Below are positions 1-13,000 of a stretch of DNA of 64,000 nt, one piece after another (within the stretch, counting starts at the first letter, position 1; each line of letters starts with the position of its first letter). This DNA comes from Phlebotomus papatasi (taxonomy: Eukaryota; Arthropoda; Insecta; Diptera; Psychodidae): assembly GCF_024763615.1 (NCBI RefSeq), contig NC_077222.1:25296001-25360000 (forward strand), given 5' to 3'. Under the pieces are notes generated by a model. That model ran no database searches and was not told the DNA's origin. It was given only the letters and a program-made list of their open reading frames with translations. A program made the translations under genes and the position numbers.

Positions 1-192
1 ATCCTCGAAATCACACCCAACACTTCCTGGCCCGACGTCGTGTACTACAATAGCTTCACACACGCCAACATGGGCTGGAAAATCCACATTGTGGATAGTT
101 TTTCGACAAACGTTGGGAGCAGTCAGCGTTTAGAGATTGCTCTGTTCCTTCTAGCACTGGTCTTTTCTCACGCGATGACGCTAAGGAACTAA
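1..192 (+). CDS. 3' end of a Knickkopf/Skeletor-like protein gene (partial, last exon)
   Basis: The window opens in an open frame (frame 1) of 63 codons ending in TAA at 190-192; the gene's start lies outside. The peptide contains SWPDVVYYNSFTHANMGWKI, typical of the C-terminal cupredoxin-like region of insect Knickkopf and Skeletor family proteins, which follow DM13 and DOMON domains. After VDSFSTNVGSS comes a hydrophobic tail (IALFLLALVF) ending a few residues before the stop. This looks like a GPI-anchor signal with a small-residue cleavage site at the Gly-Ser-Ser. Knickkopf is known to be GPI-anchored and to organise and protect cuticle chitin at the apical surface of epithelia, so Knickkopf or a paralogue is favoured over Skeletor; that choice is inference. 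Codon use is GC-richer than the flanking DNA. No AATAAA is visible just downstream. Whether an intron precedes base 1 cannot be told. Confidence 0.72.
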   Translation: MLEITPNTSWPDVVYYNSFTHANMGWKIHIVDSFSTNVGSSQRLEIALFLLALVFSHAMTLRN

Positions 193-1260
193 AGGGTTCC
201 TTAGAGGTTTGAGAGGTGTATGTCTGCTGACTTATGGTATGTCCACAATCCTATTGACATCTAAAATTTCTTCCTTACAATCCTATATTATCACTCTTCG
301 GCCTGGATTACTTGGATTAATGTACTGTCAGGTATTTGGTTTAAAATCCAACAACACCGATTTGACTTGGTATTCTGATACTTAGTCTTGAGTCCTGATC
401 AACAATTTTTCTTTCCAAACTGAGTTTTGGATTCGGTGCGTAGACCTTGAAGTCTCCTGTATCCCACGCCATACTTGGGATCAAAACTAATTTAGTTTCT
501 TCTCTAAACCTAAAGCGGTCTTCAGACAAGAAGTTTAGCACAGTTTCTGAAGGTTCTTTAGTCCTAAATTAGAACTTAATCCAGATGGCTAAGTCTTAGG
601 TCTGAAGCCCGAATAATGATCTCTTTTAGTAACACACTAAATCGAGTGGAAGCTTAGACAACGACTTCTGAAAATACTCTACGCATTTTTCAGAAGAGTC
701 TTCCTAATTCCAACAGAAATTTTATTACTGATAAAGAACATTTAACAAAGAATTTAGTTTGTCTGCAGCCGTGACCAAATAATCCAAAACCTTTACTTTT
801 CTAAATTCAATCGAAGGGGTACATAGTCTTTTAAAACTTCAGATGGTTCATATTGATATCCAAAATAATGAATACCAATCACAACTCATAGCAGCGTCCC
901 ACTCCTTAAACCCCTTAAACCGAAAGAAGGACCCTTCCCTGCCAACTTTAGTCAAGATCAAGATGGGTTCGTTTCGAATCAAATATTTAATCTTTCAAAC
1001 TCCAGTTGGGATACCCCTTCTTTCCGATCTCTAGAAACAGAATCAATATTCCAAATATTCACCTTGCCATATTTCAGACCCAACATTCTTTCATGCTTCA
1101 TTCCGGATAAAAAACTTGTTTTTCCAATCAGTTCAGATCCAGGACCGTCTTTCTAGCGTCTATCCGAATTAAGACACAGTTTTATCAAACATCAGTTTAG
1201 ATTGAGAACTCTTCTCTACAAGATCATAAAAAGATTAAATCTTTCTAAATTTCAATCCAG
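193..1260. other. Non-coding stretch, 3' flank of the Knickkopf-like gene
   Basis: No supported gene. Presumably contains the 3' UTR of the upstream gene. Parts (for example around 1080-1180) resemble diverged units of the TTCAGTCC-rich array that occupies 2,435-6,120. Confidence 0.5.
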
Positions 1261-1898
1261 TAGCCGAATTTTACAATATCAAATATGAGAATGAGATTTT
1301 CAAATGTCAGAATCCTATACTCAAACTCACACTACTCACATTGATTTGAGAACGTTTTGTCGAAAAATCGCATGGAACTTGCACAATGAGATGCTCAGAG
1401 CAAAAGTGGACCATTTTAATAGGGAAATGCACACAATAGAATAGAGACCACTCTTGCTCTGAGCGTCTCCAATGTGAGTTGAGTTTCAACTCAATGTGAG
1501 TAAAATTGTGTGAGTTTGGGCAAAAAAGTTTGAGTTTGATAATTGAGTAAACTCAACATTTTTATCTTTCACATTTACTAAAAACAAACATGTTCAAAAA
1601 TATCTAAAATTATACTATGTATTATTTTTTATGAATATTGCAATATGAATTAGCATCTAATTGTGCGAGTTGCATGCGATTTTTCGAAAAAAAAATCGCA
1701 TGCAACTCTAGTATCTAAAATTATACTATTTATTATTTTTTATGAATATTGCAATATGAATTAGCATCTAATTGTGCGAGTTGCATGCGATTTTTCGAAA
1801 AAAACGTTCTCAAATCAATGTGAGTAGTGTGAGTTTGAGAATAGGATTCTCACATTTGAAAATCTCATTCTCATATTTGATATTGTAAAATTCGGCTA
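1261..1898. repeat. TA-flanked inverted-repeat element (MITE), about 640 bp
   Basis: The left end TAGCCGAATTTTACAATATC is matched as a reverse complement by the right end at 1879-1898. The arms continue for roughly 110 bp (1261-1375 against 1780-1898) with few differences. The end dinucleotides fit a TA target duplication, as in Tc1/mariner-type non-autonomous elements. No transposase frame is present. Confidence 0.8.
1601..1802 (+). repeat. Internal tandem duplication, period 111 bp
   Basis: The block starting TATCTAAAATTATACTAT at 1601 recurs at 1712 and runs through the same AATTGTGCGAGTTGCATG stretch in both copies. It lies inside the MITE at 1261-1898. Confidence 0.8.
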
Positions 1899-2098
1899 CA
1901 GATCAGGATCCCGTTTTTTGCGAACTGCTTGTATCGAGAACTCATTTATTTTAATTATGTGTACGATTCTTTCTTTATAAATTTCACCTCGTTCGAGAAA
2001 CCGTTTTTTCCCAAATCTAGAGCAAAATTCCGTCCTTCCAAACTTCATGTAATTTCCAGAAACCTTCAAGAAATACCACAGAATAACTGACGAAGAAT

Positions 2099-2434
2099 AA
2101 GTATAATGCAATAGGGAGATGACCTCCTTCCGGATGCGTCAGGGATGCTGATCCTTTCAGAGACCAAACAACAATGTTTTTTCGCCAAAGCTTTCGACGC
2201 GACAGTGCGCCTTCTTAAGTGGTCAAAACCGTGATTCTTTGTCTCTAAAATTTGTCTTCCTACACTCATCTACTCCTGAGGAATAAAAGGGAAATTTTAG
2301 GATTTTCATTGGGAGCACTTTGGACTTGCACATTCAACACAAACCAACCGTTCTCAACCAACTCTTTAGTCTCTGAAAGGATCAGCATTCCTGACGCACC
2401 CAGAAGGTTGTCATCTCCCTATTGCGTTATACTT
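2099..2434. repeat. Inverted-repeat element, about 335 bp
   Basis: The left arm (2099-2171: AAGTATAATGCAATAGGGAG, then ATGCTGATCCTTTCAGAGAC) is the reverse complement of the right arm (2367-2434), with about ten differences. The spacer is about 195 bp and has no coding potential. This is a probable MITE; the target duplication was not resolved. Confidence 0.65.
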
Positions 2435-5400
2435 CAAGGAATAAGGTATCAAGGTACCTTATTCCCCTTTATTCCCAAATTTCAACCCAGATCGAAAACT
2501 TGCCTTTCCTAAATTCAATCTAGATCAAATCTCTTCTTTCTAATAATCGGTTCGGATAAAGATTTCAGGTTTTCTAGATTCAGAATAAGCCAAGCTTTCA
2601 TCTTTTCTTGCTATTTAATTCTGGAAATATCAATTTTTTAAATTTCAGCTCGAACCGAAAACTCATTTTTCCAAACTCCAATTCAAATCAAGAACTTCAA
2701 ACCGAGATATGACTAAATTCACGGTGCGACAAAATTTACCTTTTTGTGGGTGTCTTTGACGAGAGTGCCAAAACTTGTTAGCGGGTCATTTAAGGACCTC
2801 AAATCTGCAATCCGTTTGTCCGGGTCACCTCTAGATTTTTTTGGAAAAGCATTTTTTGTTTTTTGCTGTTTTATAAAATTCAAAAAATCATATCTCCGGT
2901 TCTAATTATCCGGTGGTAGTCACATAAAGCTAAACTGACGCGTAATTTCATCCTCTATAACTCTTGTGAACATATCAAGCACCTACGATGAAATTAAAGT
3001 ATATTTTTTAAAAATTTTTTGAAAAAGGGCACCTAAAATGGTGCATTTTTCTGTGTTTTTTCCATCTTCTAGTAATTTTCCCACTTTAATAGAGCATTTT
3101 ATATGTCAAATAACTATGCCTAAAAGTTAGAGAATTTAATATTCTTTCATTTTCTTTTGGTTTGAATTTTATATCTTAATTTGTTTATTCACAATAATTT
3201 CTTGAAAATAAAGTGCATTAAAATCTCTTATTATATATAATTATATTAGTATCTTTGTCTAACCTACTGAAGAGCATTCTCTTTTGCACTCTTACTTACA
3301 CATTTCATATGAAAAGAGGTGAAATGAAAGAAAAGAGACGTATTTAGAAATAGAGAGAGAAGAATAGCTGTTATGAGTGACAAAAAACTATTCTTTTCTC
3401 TTTATTTCTATATACGTCTCTTTTTTTCATTTCGCCTCTTTTTATGTGAAATGTGTAAGTGAGAGTGCAAAAGAGAATGCTCTTCAGTAGGTTAGACAAA
3501 GATACCAAATAATTATATATAATAAGATTTTATTTTTATAATAATGCATTTTATTTTCAATAAATTATTGTGAATAAACGAATTAGGATAGAAAATTTAA
3601 ACCAAAAACATATGAAAGAATATTAAATTCTCTAAATTTTAGGCATAGTTATTTGACTTATAAAATGCTCTATTAAAGTGGGAAAATTACTAGAAGATGG
3701 AAAAAACACAGAAAAATGCACCATTTTAGGTGCCCTTTTTCAAAAAATTTTTAAAAAATATACTTTAATTTCATCGTAGGTGCTTGATATGTTCACAAGA
3801 GTTATAGAGGATGAAATTACGCGTCAGTTTAGCTTTATGTGACTACCACCGGTTAATTAGAACCGGAGATATGATTTTTTGAATTTTATAAAACATCAAA
3901 AAACTAAATATGCTTTTTCAAAAAAATCTAGAGGTGACCCGGACAAACGGATTGCAGATTTGAAGTCCTTAAATGACCCTCTAACAAGTTTTGGCACTCT
4001 CGTCAAAGACACCCACAACGTGTCGCACAGTGATTTCAGTCCGGATGGATTATCCAGCTTTATCCCGGATTAAGGTTCCATTTTACCGTACGCATACCTC
4101 AGTCTCGGTAAACAATCCGTCTTCTCTAATTCCGAAACCAATCCAGATCAAGTCCAAGTTATCCAAGATCAAGTTTTCTAGTTTCAGAATAAACTGAGAT
4201 CCCGGACTTCTAAATTTCGTTCTGTACCGACTTTCGGCTTTGCGAGCTTCAATTTTGGAAATTCCTTCTTTCAAACTACACCCCAAATTGAAAACTCATT
4301 CTTCGAAACTCCAATTCAAACTAAAGTTTTATTTATCCGGATTTTAGTTCGAACCAAAACCCTGACTTTCTAAATATCAGTCTAGGCCAAAGTTCTATCT
4401 TCTACCTTATGATCTGTCTTTCACAGTCTTATACCGGATTAACAGCTCATTTTATCGTACTTCAGCCTTGATGGGGAATCCGTCTATTATTATTTTTAAA
4501 CCAATACATATCAAGACTCTTCTTTGTGATCTTTGGTTCGGATAAAGGTCCCAGGTTTTTTGGTTTCAGAATGAACCAAGATCCCGTCTTTCCTAGGTGG
4601 AATTTTGGAAAATCCTGGTTTTCAAATTTTATTTCGGACTGAGAACACGTTTTCCAAACTCTAATGCAAATTAAGGTCCTATCTGAATTTCATTGCAAAT
4701 TAGGATCCTGACTTTCTAAATTTCAGTCCGAGCCAAGGTTCTGTTTTACATAGCTTCAATCTGAATTGAATTTTAGCTCGGATGGAAGATCCATCTTTTC
4801 TAGTTTTATATCGGATTAAGATCCCTTCCTAGAAAATCCGTCTTTCCTAATTCCCAAACCAATCCATACCAAATCCCTTCTTTCTTATCTTCAATTTGCT
4901 AAAAGATCCCATTTATTTTAATTTCAGAAAGAACCAATTTCCAGGACTCTTAATTTTCGGTCTGTAGTCTGTACCAATTTTCGGCTTTGCCAGCTTCAGT
5001 TTTGGAAATTTCTTTCTTTCTAAACTTCACTCGGAATCGAAAACTCATTCTTAGAAACTCTAATTCGAGCTATGGTTTTATTTATCCGGATTTCAGTTTC
5101 TAAGACGCTGTTTTTCTAAATTTCTGTCCAGGTCAAGGTTCTCTCATTAAGTCCAGGTTAAGCTTCAACCTAGAATAAATTTCAGTCCGAATGGATGATC
5201 CGTCTATCACAGTTTTATCCCGGATTAAGTTCTCATTTTATCATACAGCAGCCTTGATTGGGAACCCATCTTTTTTAATTCTGAAACAAATACAGATAAA
5301 GGTCCCGGGTTTTCTGGTTTCAGCATGAACCAAGTACCTGAACTCCTAAATTTCGGTCTGTACCAAGTTTTGGCTTTGCTAGCTACAATTTTGGAAATTC

Positions 5401-6120
5401 CTCTTTTTCAAACTTCATTTCGGACTGAGAACTCATTTTTCTAAACTCTAATTCGAACTAAAGTTTTATTTATCCGGATTTCAATTCAAACTAAGTCGCT
5501 GATTTTCTAAATTTCAGTCCAGGTCAAGCTTCAACCTGGACTAAATTTCAGTCCGAATGGATGGTCCATTTATCACAGTTTTATCCCGGATTAAAATATC
5601 ATTTTATCGTACTTCAGCTTTGATGGGGAACCCATCTTTTCTAATTCTGAAACAAATATAGGTAAAGGTCCCAGGTTTTCTAGTTTTAGCATGAACCAAG
5701 ATCCTGAACTTCTAAATTTCGGTCTGCACCATGTTTCGGTTTTACCAGCTTCAATTTTGGAAATTCCTTTTTCTAAACTTTATCCCGAACTGAGAACTCA
5801 TTCTTCGAAACTTTAATTCGAACTTAGGTTTTATTTATCCGGTTTTCAGTTCAAGCCAAAATCCTGACCTTTTAAATTGAAGCCCAGGCGTCCAGGCCAA
5901 GTTCCTTCTTTCCTAACTTCAGCCCGGAACGAGAGCCCGTTTTCTCAAACTCCAATTCGAATCAAGATTTTTATCTATCCGGATTTCAATTCAAACTAAG
6001 ATCCTGATTTTCTAAATTTCAGATCAGGCCAAGACTTCGACTTACCTTCTTTCTTTCTTTCCAAACTTCAATCCAATCCGGATATACCTTTCGAATCTCA
6101 ATGGAACCTGTTCGAAATTC
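2435..6120 (+). repeat. Degenerate tandem array, higher-order period about 366-410 bp
   Basis: The segment TTCAGTCCGAATGGATG followed by TTTTATCCCGGATTAA recurs near 4035, 4400, 4772, 5181 and 5547; the last two copies are 366 bp apart. Each unit is built of shorter diverged pieces of about 50-60 bp, with phrases such as CTAAATTTCAGTCC and GAACCAAGATCC. The array is interrupted by the hairpin element at 2720-4032. No coding capacity. Confidence 0.75.
2720..4032. mobile_element. Giant hairpin (foldback) element, 1.3 kb, arms about 640 bp
   Basis: The left end CACGGTGCGAC is matched by the right end GTCGCACAGTG. Nearly the whole left half (2720-3366) is the reverse complement of the right half (3383-4032): GGGTGTCTTTGACGAGAGTG at 2748 pairs near 4012, and CTTTGTCTAACCTACTGAAG at 3254 pairs near 3500. 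Only about 15-20 bp at the centre is unpaired. The flanks read ATT on both sides, a possible 3-bp target duplication. No transposase frame. A single transcript would fold into a very long dsRNA. Confidence 0.85.
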
Positions 6121-7043
6121 ATTAGAACGAATATAAGATTGCGTCTGGAGCCTAAAACCCAATAAGTCAGCAGAAAGGATTTTTTGAATATTTTTTTAAA
6201 GGTTTTTGATCCACAAGATTGTGGAATGTGATCTCGAGCTTCCCGATTTAGAAGCTCACAAATTTTATGACTTCTCTTTTTAGCGAATTGAGCAAACGAA
6301 TTGACGAAATATCGATAAGATTTATAGAACTAAATTTTGAAATTTCGAAAAACTAAAAAATAAAAATTGTTAATATTCTGAAAAAAAAAAATTTTACAAT
6401 TAAAAAACAAATAATTTAAGTGAAAAATTTCTTTATTTTTTTAAATTTTGAAAAAAATATAATAATTTTTCAAAGACTTGCAAATCCCAGGAAATCAACG
6501 TTGATCCTCGAATGAAAAAAAATCAAGGTTAAATGAAAGAATTTGTTTAGCACAATTATTGTATTTTGCATTCTTCAGAAGAAGATTTTATAATTAGTTG
6601 TGTTGTCCTTTTTTTTGAAATACTACTTAAAAATACAGATTACTACAGTTAAGCAATAATTATTAGAATCCCTATGAGACCTTGTTTCTTTCACTTGTGA
6701 ATTCTTTTGTGGAAAAATTCACAGCTAATAATAATATTTACAAAGTAACAACAATAAATTTCTCTTTTTTTTATTGAATAACGATGTCTAATGAGGCATT
6801 TTTTGTCAAGATGATCAAGTCCTTGAGGATCTCTTACGGTTTTTTTCTGTTTCGGGATGATCAAGCAAACTGAACTTCTCTGAAAGAAAACCTCAATAAA
6901 TTGTCACTAGAAGAGAGATATTTTTTTTTAAATTTATTTCACTGAGGTGATTGTTTTTTTTTCCTTTCTTTCTTGATATATTGAACCTACTTAACAATTA
7001 CTCCTGAATTTATTATCATGTTTTATTTATTTATTTGAAAACA
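6121..7043. other. AT-rich spacer containing the FEM-1 3' end region
   Basis: No gene supported. The part next to 7,043 is the minus-strand 3' UTR of FEM-1; the remainder is A/T-rich without clear repeat units. Confidence 0.5.
7022..7035 (-). terminator. Poly(A) signals of FEM-1
   Basis: Three overlapping AATAAA hexamers are read on the minus strand, starting about 9 bases past the FEM-1 stop codon. The 3' UTR would be very short if these are used. Confidence 0.5.
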
Positions 7044-10000
7044 TTAAGCTTCATGTTGCCTCACAAACATTTCTAGTGTCTTAGGAATTTGATTCCTGTA
7101 CGGAATTCTATACTTGGTAATAACGGTGGAAGCTAGACATTTAAGTGAAATATAGTTAATGAGGTAAATCTCATTTCCCGGATTGGCCGAGATCATGTTC
7201 ATGGGACGATCATCAGCCCTATTCGGCTGATCCAGATGCGCCCCATTCTCGAGCAGCGTATGCACGAGGCGCCCATTGAAGTTGTACGGCATCGATGCAA
7301 TGTGCAGCGGTGTCGATTTGGACTCATTCCGCGCATTCACATCGGCCCCGCACGCCAACAGCAACTCCACAACTTCTAAACTCGGGAAGATCACCTGAAA
7401 ACACCAAATCACCATTCCCCCATTTTTGCAAAGTCATCCCAATCAACTCCAAGTTCAAGATCAATTGCACACGATTTTCTTTCCTTTTTTTTATCTTTGG
7501 CAAAAGATCAAATCAACAAATTAACCGATCGTTCGCAGTCAACTCCCGCCCCTCCCCGTTCAATTTGGTAACGAAAAAGAGATATAAATCAAAATTTGTG
7601 TCAGAGAATTAGTCTTTGGCATTCACTGCATTTAGATCAATTTGAAGCACAAATAAGTGATTGATCGTGACCAATGCAAGTGTTTCAGTGGATCAAAAAA
7701 CAAGAGATCGTGCCAAAAATAATCCACATCTAATTAGAGAATATTAATCTTCAAACCAAGTTTGTAATAATTTTCTGGGTAACGATTTAATATTAATTGA
7801 CTTCAGATTCTAAACTTTTTCGAGGCTTTACCGACTGATTCTAAACTCCTCAAAAATTCTGACAGATAATTCTAAACGTCGCGTCGTGAAGATTCTAAAA
7901 AAAACTATGTTTAAATCAAGTTCTAAAAATTTTGACAAATGATTCTAAACTTGGAAATTTTGACAGATAATTCTAAACTATTTAGGAATCTTTGCAGCAA
8001 GTTTTAGACGTCACGAATATTCTAAACAAAAAAAAAACAAAAATTAACTTGAAACTCTGAAAATTTAGAGTCGATTCTAAACTCTTAGAGATTTTGATAT
8101 ATAATTTCTAAAGTGTCTGGAAATCATGGAAGAGGATTCTAAAAGTCGGGAAGATTGTCAAATTATTTAGAAATTTTAAAAGATTTTCGCAGCGGATACT
8201 AATATTCTCGGAGATTTTGACAGATAATTCTAACCAACGCGAAGATTCTTAAACAAAATTTTATTAAATTCAAACTTTAAAAATTTAGACAGCTGATTCT
8301 AAACTATTCAGAAATTTTTACAGATAATTCTGAACTAGTTCTGAAATTTTGCATCGGATTCTAAAAGTAGCGATGATTTTGTCAAATAACTTTCAAGTTT
8401 TGATAGATTTTGACAGATAATTCTAAACTAACATTTTGACAATCGATTCTGAACATTGCAAAGAATAAAAACATTTCTGTTTTTTTTTCTAATTTAAATA
8501 CTTATAATATTGACAGCGGACTCCAATATTAACTTCTTGAAGCTTTTGACAGATAATTCTAAACTATTTATTTGGGAATCTTTGCAGTTAATTCTAAATA
8601 TCACGAATATTTTGACAAAGGATTTTAAAGTCTTTAAAGATTTTGACATCACTATATTGACCAAAATGAATCCGATAGCCTATACGGCCTAAACATAAAA
8701 TAGAAGAAGAAAAAGATTTTGACAGCAAATTCTAAGCTTTTTGCAAATTTTGACAGATAATTCTAAACGTCGCGAACATTCTTAATGGCTATATGGACCC
8801 GAGTGAGTCCGACAGCCTTACATAAAATAGAAGAAGAAGAACATTCTTAAAAAAAAACTTTGTTTAATTTAAACTCTAAAAATTTAGACAGACAATTCTA
8901 AACTCACATGGGATTTTGACAGATAATTCTAAACTATTCCGAATCTTCGCAGCAACTTCTGAACTCACGAAAATTTCGTTAAATAACTTTGAAGTCTTAA
9001 AAGATTTTCACAGAAGATTTTAATCCTCGTGAATGTTTTGATAGATAAATCTAAATCATTTGGGAGACTTTGGAGCGGATTCTAAACATCGTGTAGATTT
9101 TGTTTTACTGTAAATTCTAAACTTTTTAGATACTTTCTCAGATAATTCTAAACTTTGACAATCGATTCTGAACGTGTCACAAAAATAAAAATATATTTCT
9201 TTTTAATTTAAATCATAAAAATGTTGACAGCGGATGATCGACTTGGAGATTTTGACAGATAATTCTAAACTTATTTGAAAATTTTTGCAGCACCATTCTA
9301 AACATGGTGTCAGACTTTGTCAAATGATTTTGCAGTCTTAAGAGATTTTGACAGATAATTCTAAACGACGCGACGTGGCGACTCATAGAAAAACGAAATC
9401 TTGCCGAATTGAAATTCTAAAAATTTAGATAGCTCATTCTAAACTCTTCAGTGATTTTAGTAAATAATTCTAAACCATTTGGAAATCTTTGCAGCAGATT
9501 CTAAGCGCCCGATAAATACTTGAAAAGACTTAAAAGCCTTAAAAGATTTTGACAGTCGATTCTAAACTTCTTGGACATTTTGACAGTTCTACACGACTTG
9601 AAGGTTTTTATAGCCGATTCTAAACATTAGGAATGCCTTGACAGCTGATCTTTGAACTCTTTTATGATTTTGACAGTTGATTGTACACTTGAAAATTTTG
9701 AGGGGTGATTCTAATTGTCGCTAAGCCTTTGACAGATGATTTAAAACTCTTCAGATATTTTGGAAGATAATTCTAAACTATTAAGGGATCTTTGCAACAA
9801 ATTCTAAACGTCGCGTAATTTTTTAAATGAATTTGTAGTCTTATAAGATTTTGACAGTCGATTCTAAACTTACATAAATTTTCACATAGAATTCTAAACT
9901 TCGAAAATTTTCACAACTAATTCTAAACGTTCCGAAGATTATGACAGCAGATCTTTGAAGTCTTTTAAGATTATGAAAGTCGAATAGTTTGGTAAATAAT

Positions 10001-13000
10001 TTTACAGTCCTTGCAAATTTTGAACGCAAATTCTAAACGTCGCGACGACTTTGACACCCGAAGATGATTTTGACATTGACATTGATTTAAGATTTTGACA
10101 AATAATTCTAAACAACTTGAAAATCTTGAATGGCTATATCGACCCGAGTGAGTCCGACAGCCTTACATAAAATAGAAGAAAAAGAAGAAGAAAATCTTGA
10201 AGGTCGATTCTAAACATTGCGAAGACAAAAAAATTAAATGTAAAGCGTCAAAGTTTTAACAGCCAACTATTGTAAAAACTCTTCGGAGACTGACAGTTAA
10301 TCGCAAATTATTTGGTAATCTTTTTTTTTATATGATTCTAAACATTCTGAAGACTAACTCTTCTTTTGTTCAGAATCATATCAAATGGGATGAATAAAAT
10401 AAGCCACGCCTCCCCGTGTGCATTTACCCCGCCTTGAAAGATTAAAAAAAGTTTTGCAAATAAAAAGAACTTACCGTGAGATTATTGTCATCGGAAAAGT
10501 ATCCACTCTTGATGACATTCAATCGGGACACTGAGAGATGAAGAAGGGTATCATTGGTGCAGGCGCTCCTGATATTGCTCTGGACTAGTTCAGTTACGGC
10601 CTCAGACACCATTTGCTTCTCCTTCTCAGACTTTGCCGTCGTCACCAAAAGATAGATCAAGTGCGTGATGCACTTGAGCATTCTATCAAAATTCTCTTGC
10701 TGTTTCCTATGTACTGGCCTTATGGTAAGATACTGGCGAGATTCTGCGAAGAAAATGGCAGATTTGGTTAAATATGGACAAATTCAGGACATTTCCCAGG
10801 TGTGTCATAGGACACTTCCTTGGATTTTCCAAAGACATTTCCTAACCATTGATATTCCTAGTGAGAAGCCTGAAGACACTGTAGACGTCAAGGAAGCGCG
10901 GGGTGTCTTGATCAACAATCTCATTAGGCATCATATGAATGTGTTTGTCTATGGAGTCCAGCATCATCTTAACAATGGCCTGGGCTGTTATGCACGTTTC
11001 CGAATGGAGAATTGAATGTTTCTCCACACGAACTTCCAGTGCCAAGCACCACAGGTCGATGCATCGCTGAAGCTGGAGGGAATCGGCGTAGGATGCTCCG
11101 CGGAACATCAAACGAAACAGCGTATCTTTATGATGAATCCCTAGCACCCTCTCACATATCAATAAACTCTGAATCCTCATGCTGTCCACATCAGCAGCAA
11201 TATTGTCCAATTCGGCTATTGTTGAAAATTCCACAGCATTGCCAAAGGCTTCCCGTGGCGGTGGAACAGGCTTTTTCTCTGTCAAAAACAAAGCCATAGC
11301 CACAAAAAATCTCATGTAACATTCTGTCAAAGTTGCACGAGACACGAATTTTGCAAACACACTTCCGTGCCTTCATTTTATTTTTCTTATCATCTTGACA
11401 CAATTATTTCTCAAAATACACAAAAAATTTTGCTACTTTTTTTCTGCTCAATTATTCTTATCAAATGTTTACAAAATATAGCATTCACGATGCGCCTGAA
11501 AGAATATTTCACGTCTTTTTCTTATCTTTTTTGCCAAAATAAACATCCTGATAGAAGAAAAAAAACTGCAAAGATTACTTCAAGGTACAATAAAAGCCAG
11601 AGATAAGCTCAAATCAGCTTATTGTAGGTGAGATTCTTAAATGACAATGAACTCGGATGGCCTGCAAATTCGATTTGAAGACCGCTCACAGAGTGATCCG
11701 TGAGCGGCAATCGGCAAAATAATGCCGATCTGAAGATAAAAATCGGCAGATCGGTAATATTTTGCTAAAAGATCGACATGCTGATTCAACCGACGAATTC
11801 TAAACAACTTGATGACTGATTCTAAACCTCATCGTGAAGACTAAAAAAACAATCTTAAATGAAAAGACTAAAAGTTTTGACAGCTTATTCTAAACTCTTC
11901 GAAGATTTTGACAGCCGGACATTAACCTATTCGACAATTTTTACAAACGATTCGGAACATCCCGAATATTTCACAAAATATTTTACACTTTTTAAAGATA
12001 TTGACTTTAACTTTTTGGCTATATCGACCCGTGTGAAGTCGACAGTCCAAACGTAAAACAGAAGAAGAAGAAATTGACAGTCGATTCTAAACTCCTCGGA
12101 GATCTTAACATTTAATTCTAAACTACTTTAAAGCTTCGAAATTCTATTCTAAACGTCGTCGTCAAAAAAATTTGGAAAAATTATTTTAAACCCATAAAAA
12201 CTTCTGTCTATTCTAAACCGCTAGGGGATTTTTAAAAATAATTCTAAACTCTTTCAACATTTTGACAGCTTATTCTAAACTCATCAAAGATTTTGACTCT
12301 ATGGCTATATGGACCTGATTGAGTCTGACAGCCAAAAACATAAAAAGAAGAGAGAGAGAGAGAGAAAGATTTTGACCTTTCTGTTGGCTATATGGACCTA
12401 GTGTGTCCGACAGCCTTACATAAAATAGAAGAAAAAGAAGAAGAAGATTTCGACGTGAGTCCGACAGCCTTACATAAAATAGAAGAAAAAATCGACAGAT
12501 CAGCAGACTGTCACGAGATCGGCAAATTCACGCAAAATCGGCAAATCGACACGATTTTAACGAAAGATCGACAGATCGGCACTCAAGTGAACAGTGAGCG
12601 GCACAGTTGCTTACCCCTTGGGCAATAGAGGCCTTAATGTTTTTTTATAATTTTGCTAAAGAATTTTTCCTTATCGATTACTTATGAGCCGTAATATTTG
12701 AGGTTATGTGTTTTCAAGACTGGTTTATACGATCAAACGACTCCAAGTGTTAAACTCAGAAACTTGACACACTTCAGGGAATTGTCACATTTTATGAAAC
12801 CCTTTTTTTTTTAAATATTTGAGATTTTAGAGAGTAAAAGGGACCTATTTGAGCCAAAGTATGTTGTGCTAAACATTGGATTAACTAATAATGCGTTCTT
12901 ATGAATCCAGAACACGAAGCTTGATGCTTCTTGTTCCTCAATTAACTCTTCTGGATCTTTTGGGACTCTGAGTACCCAAAAGAAAAAATGCATAATCTGG

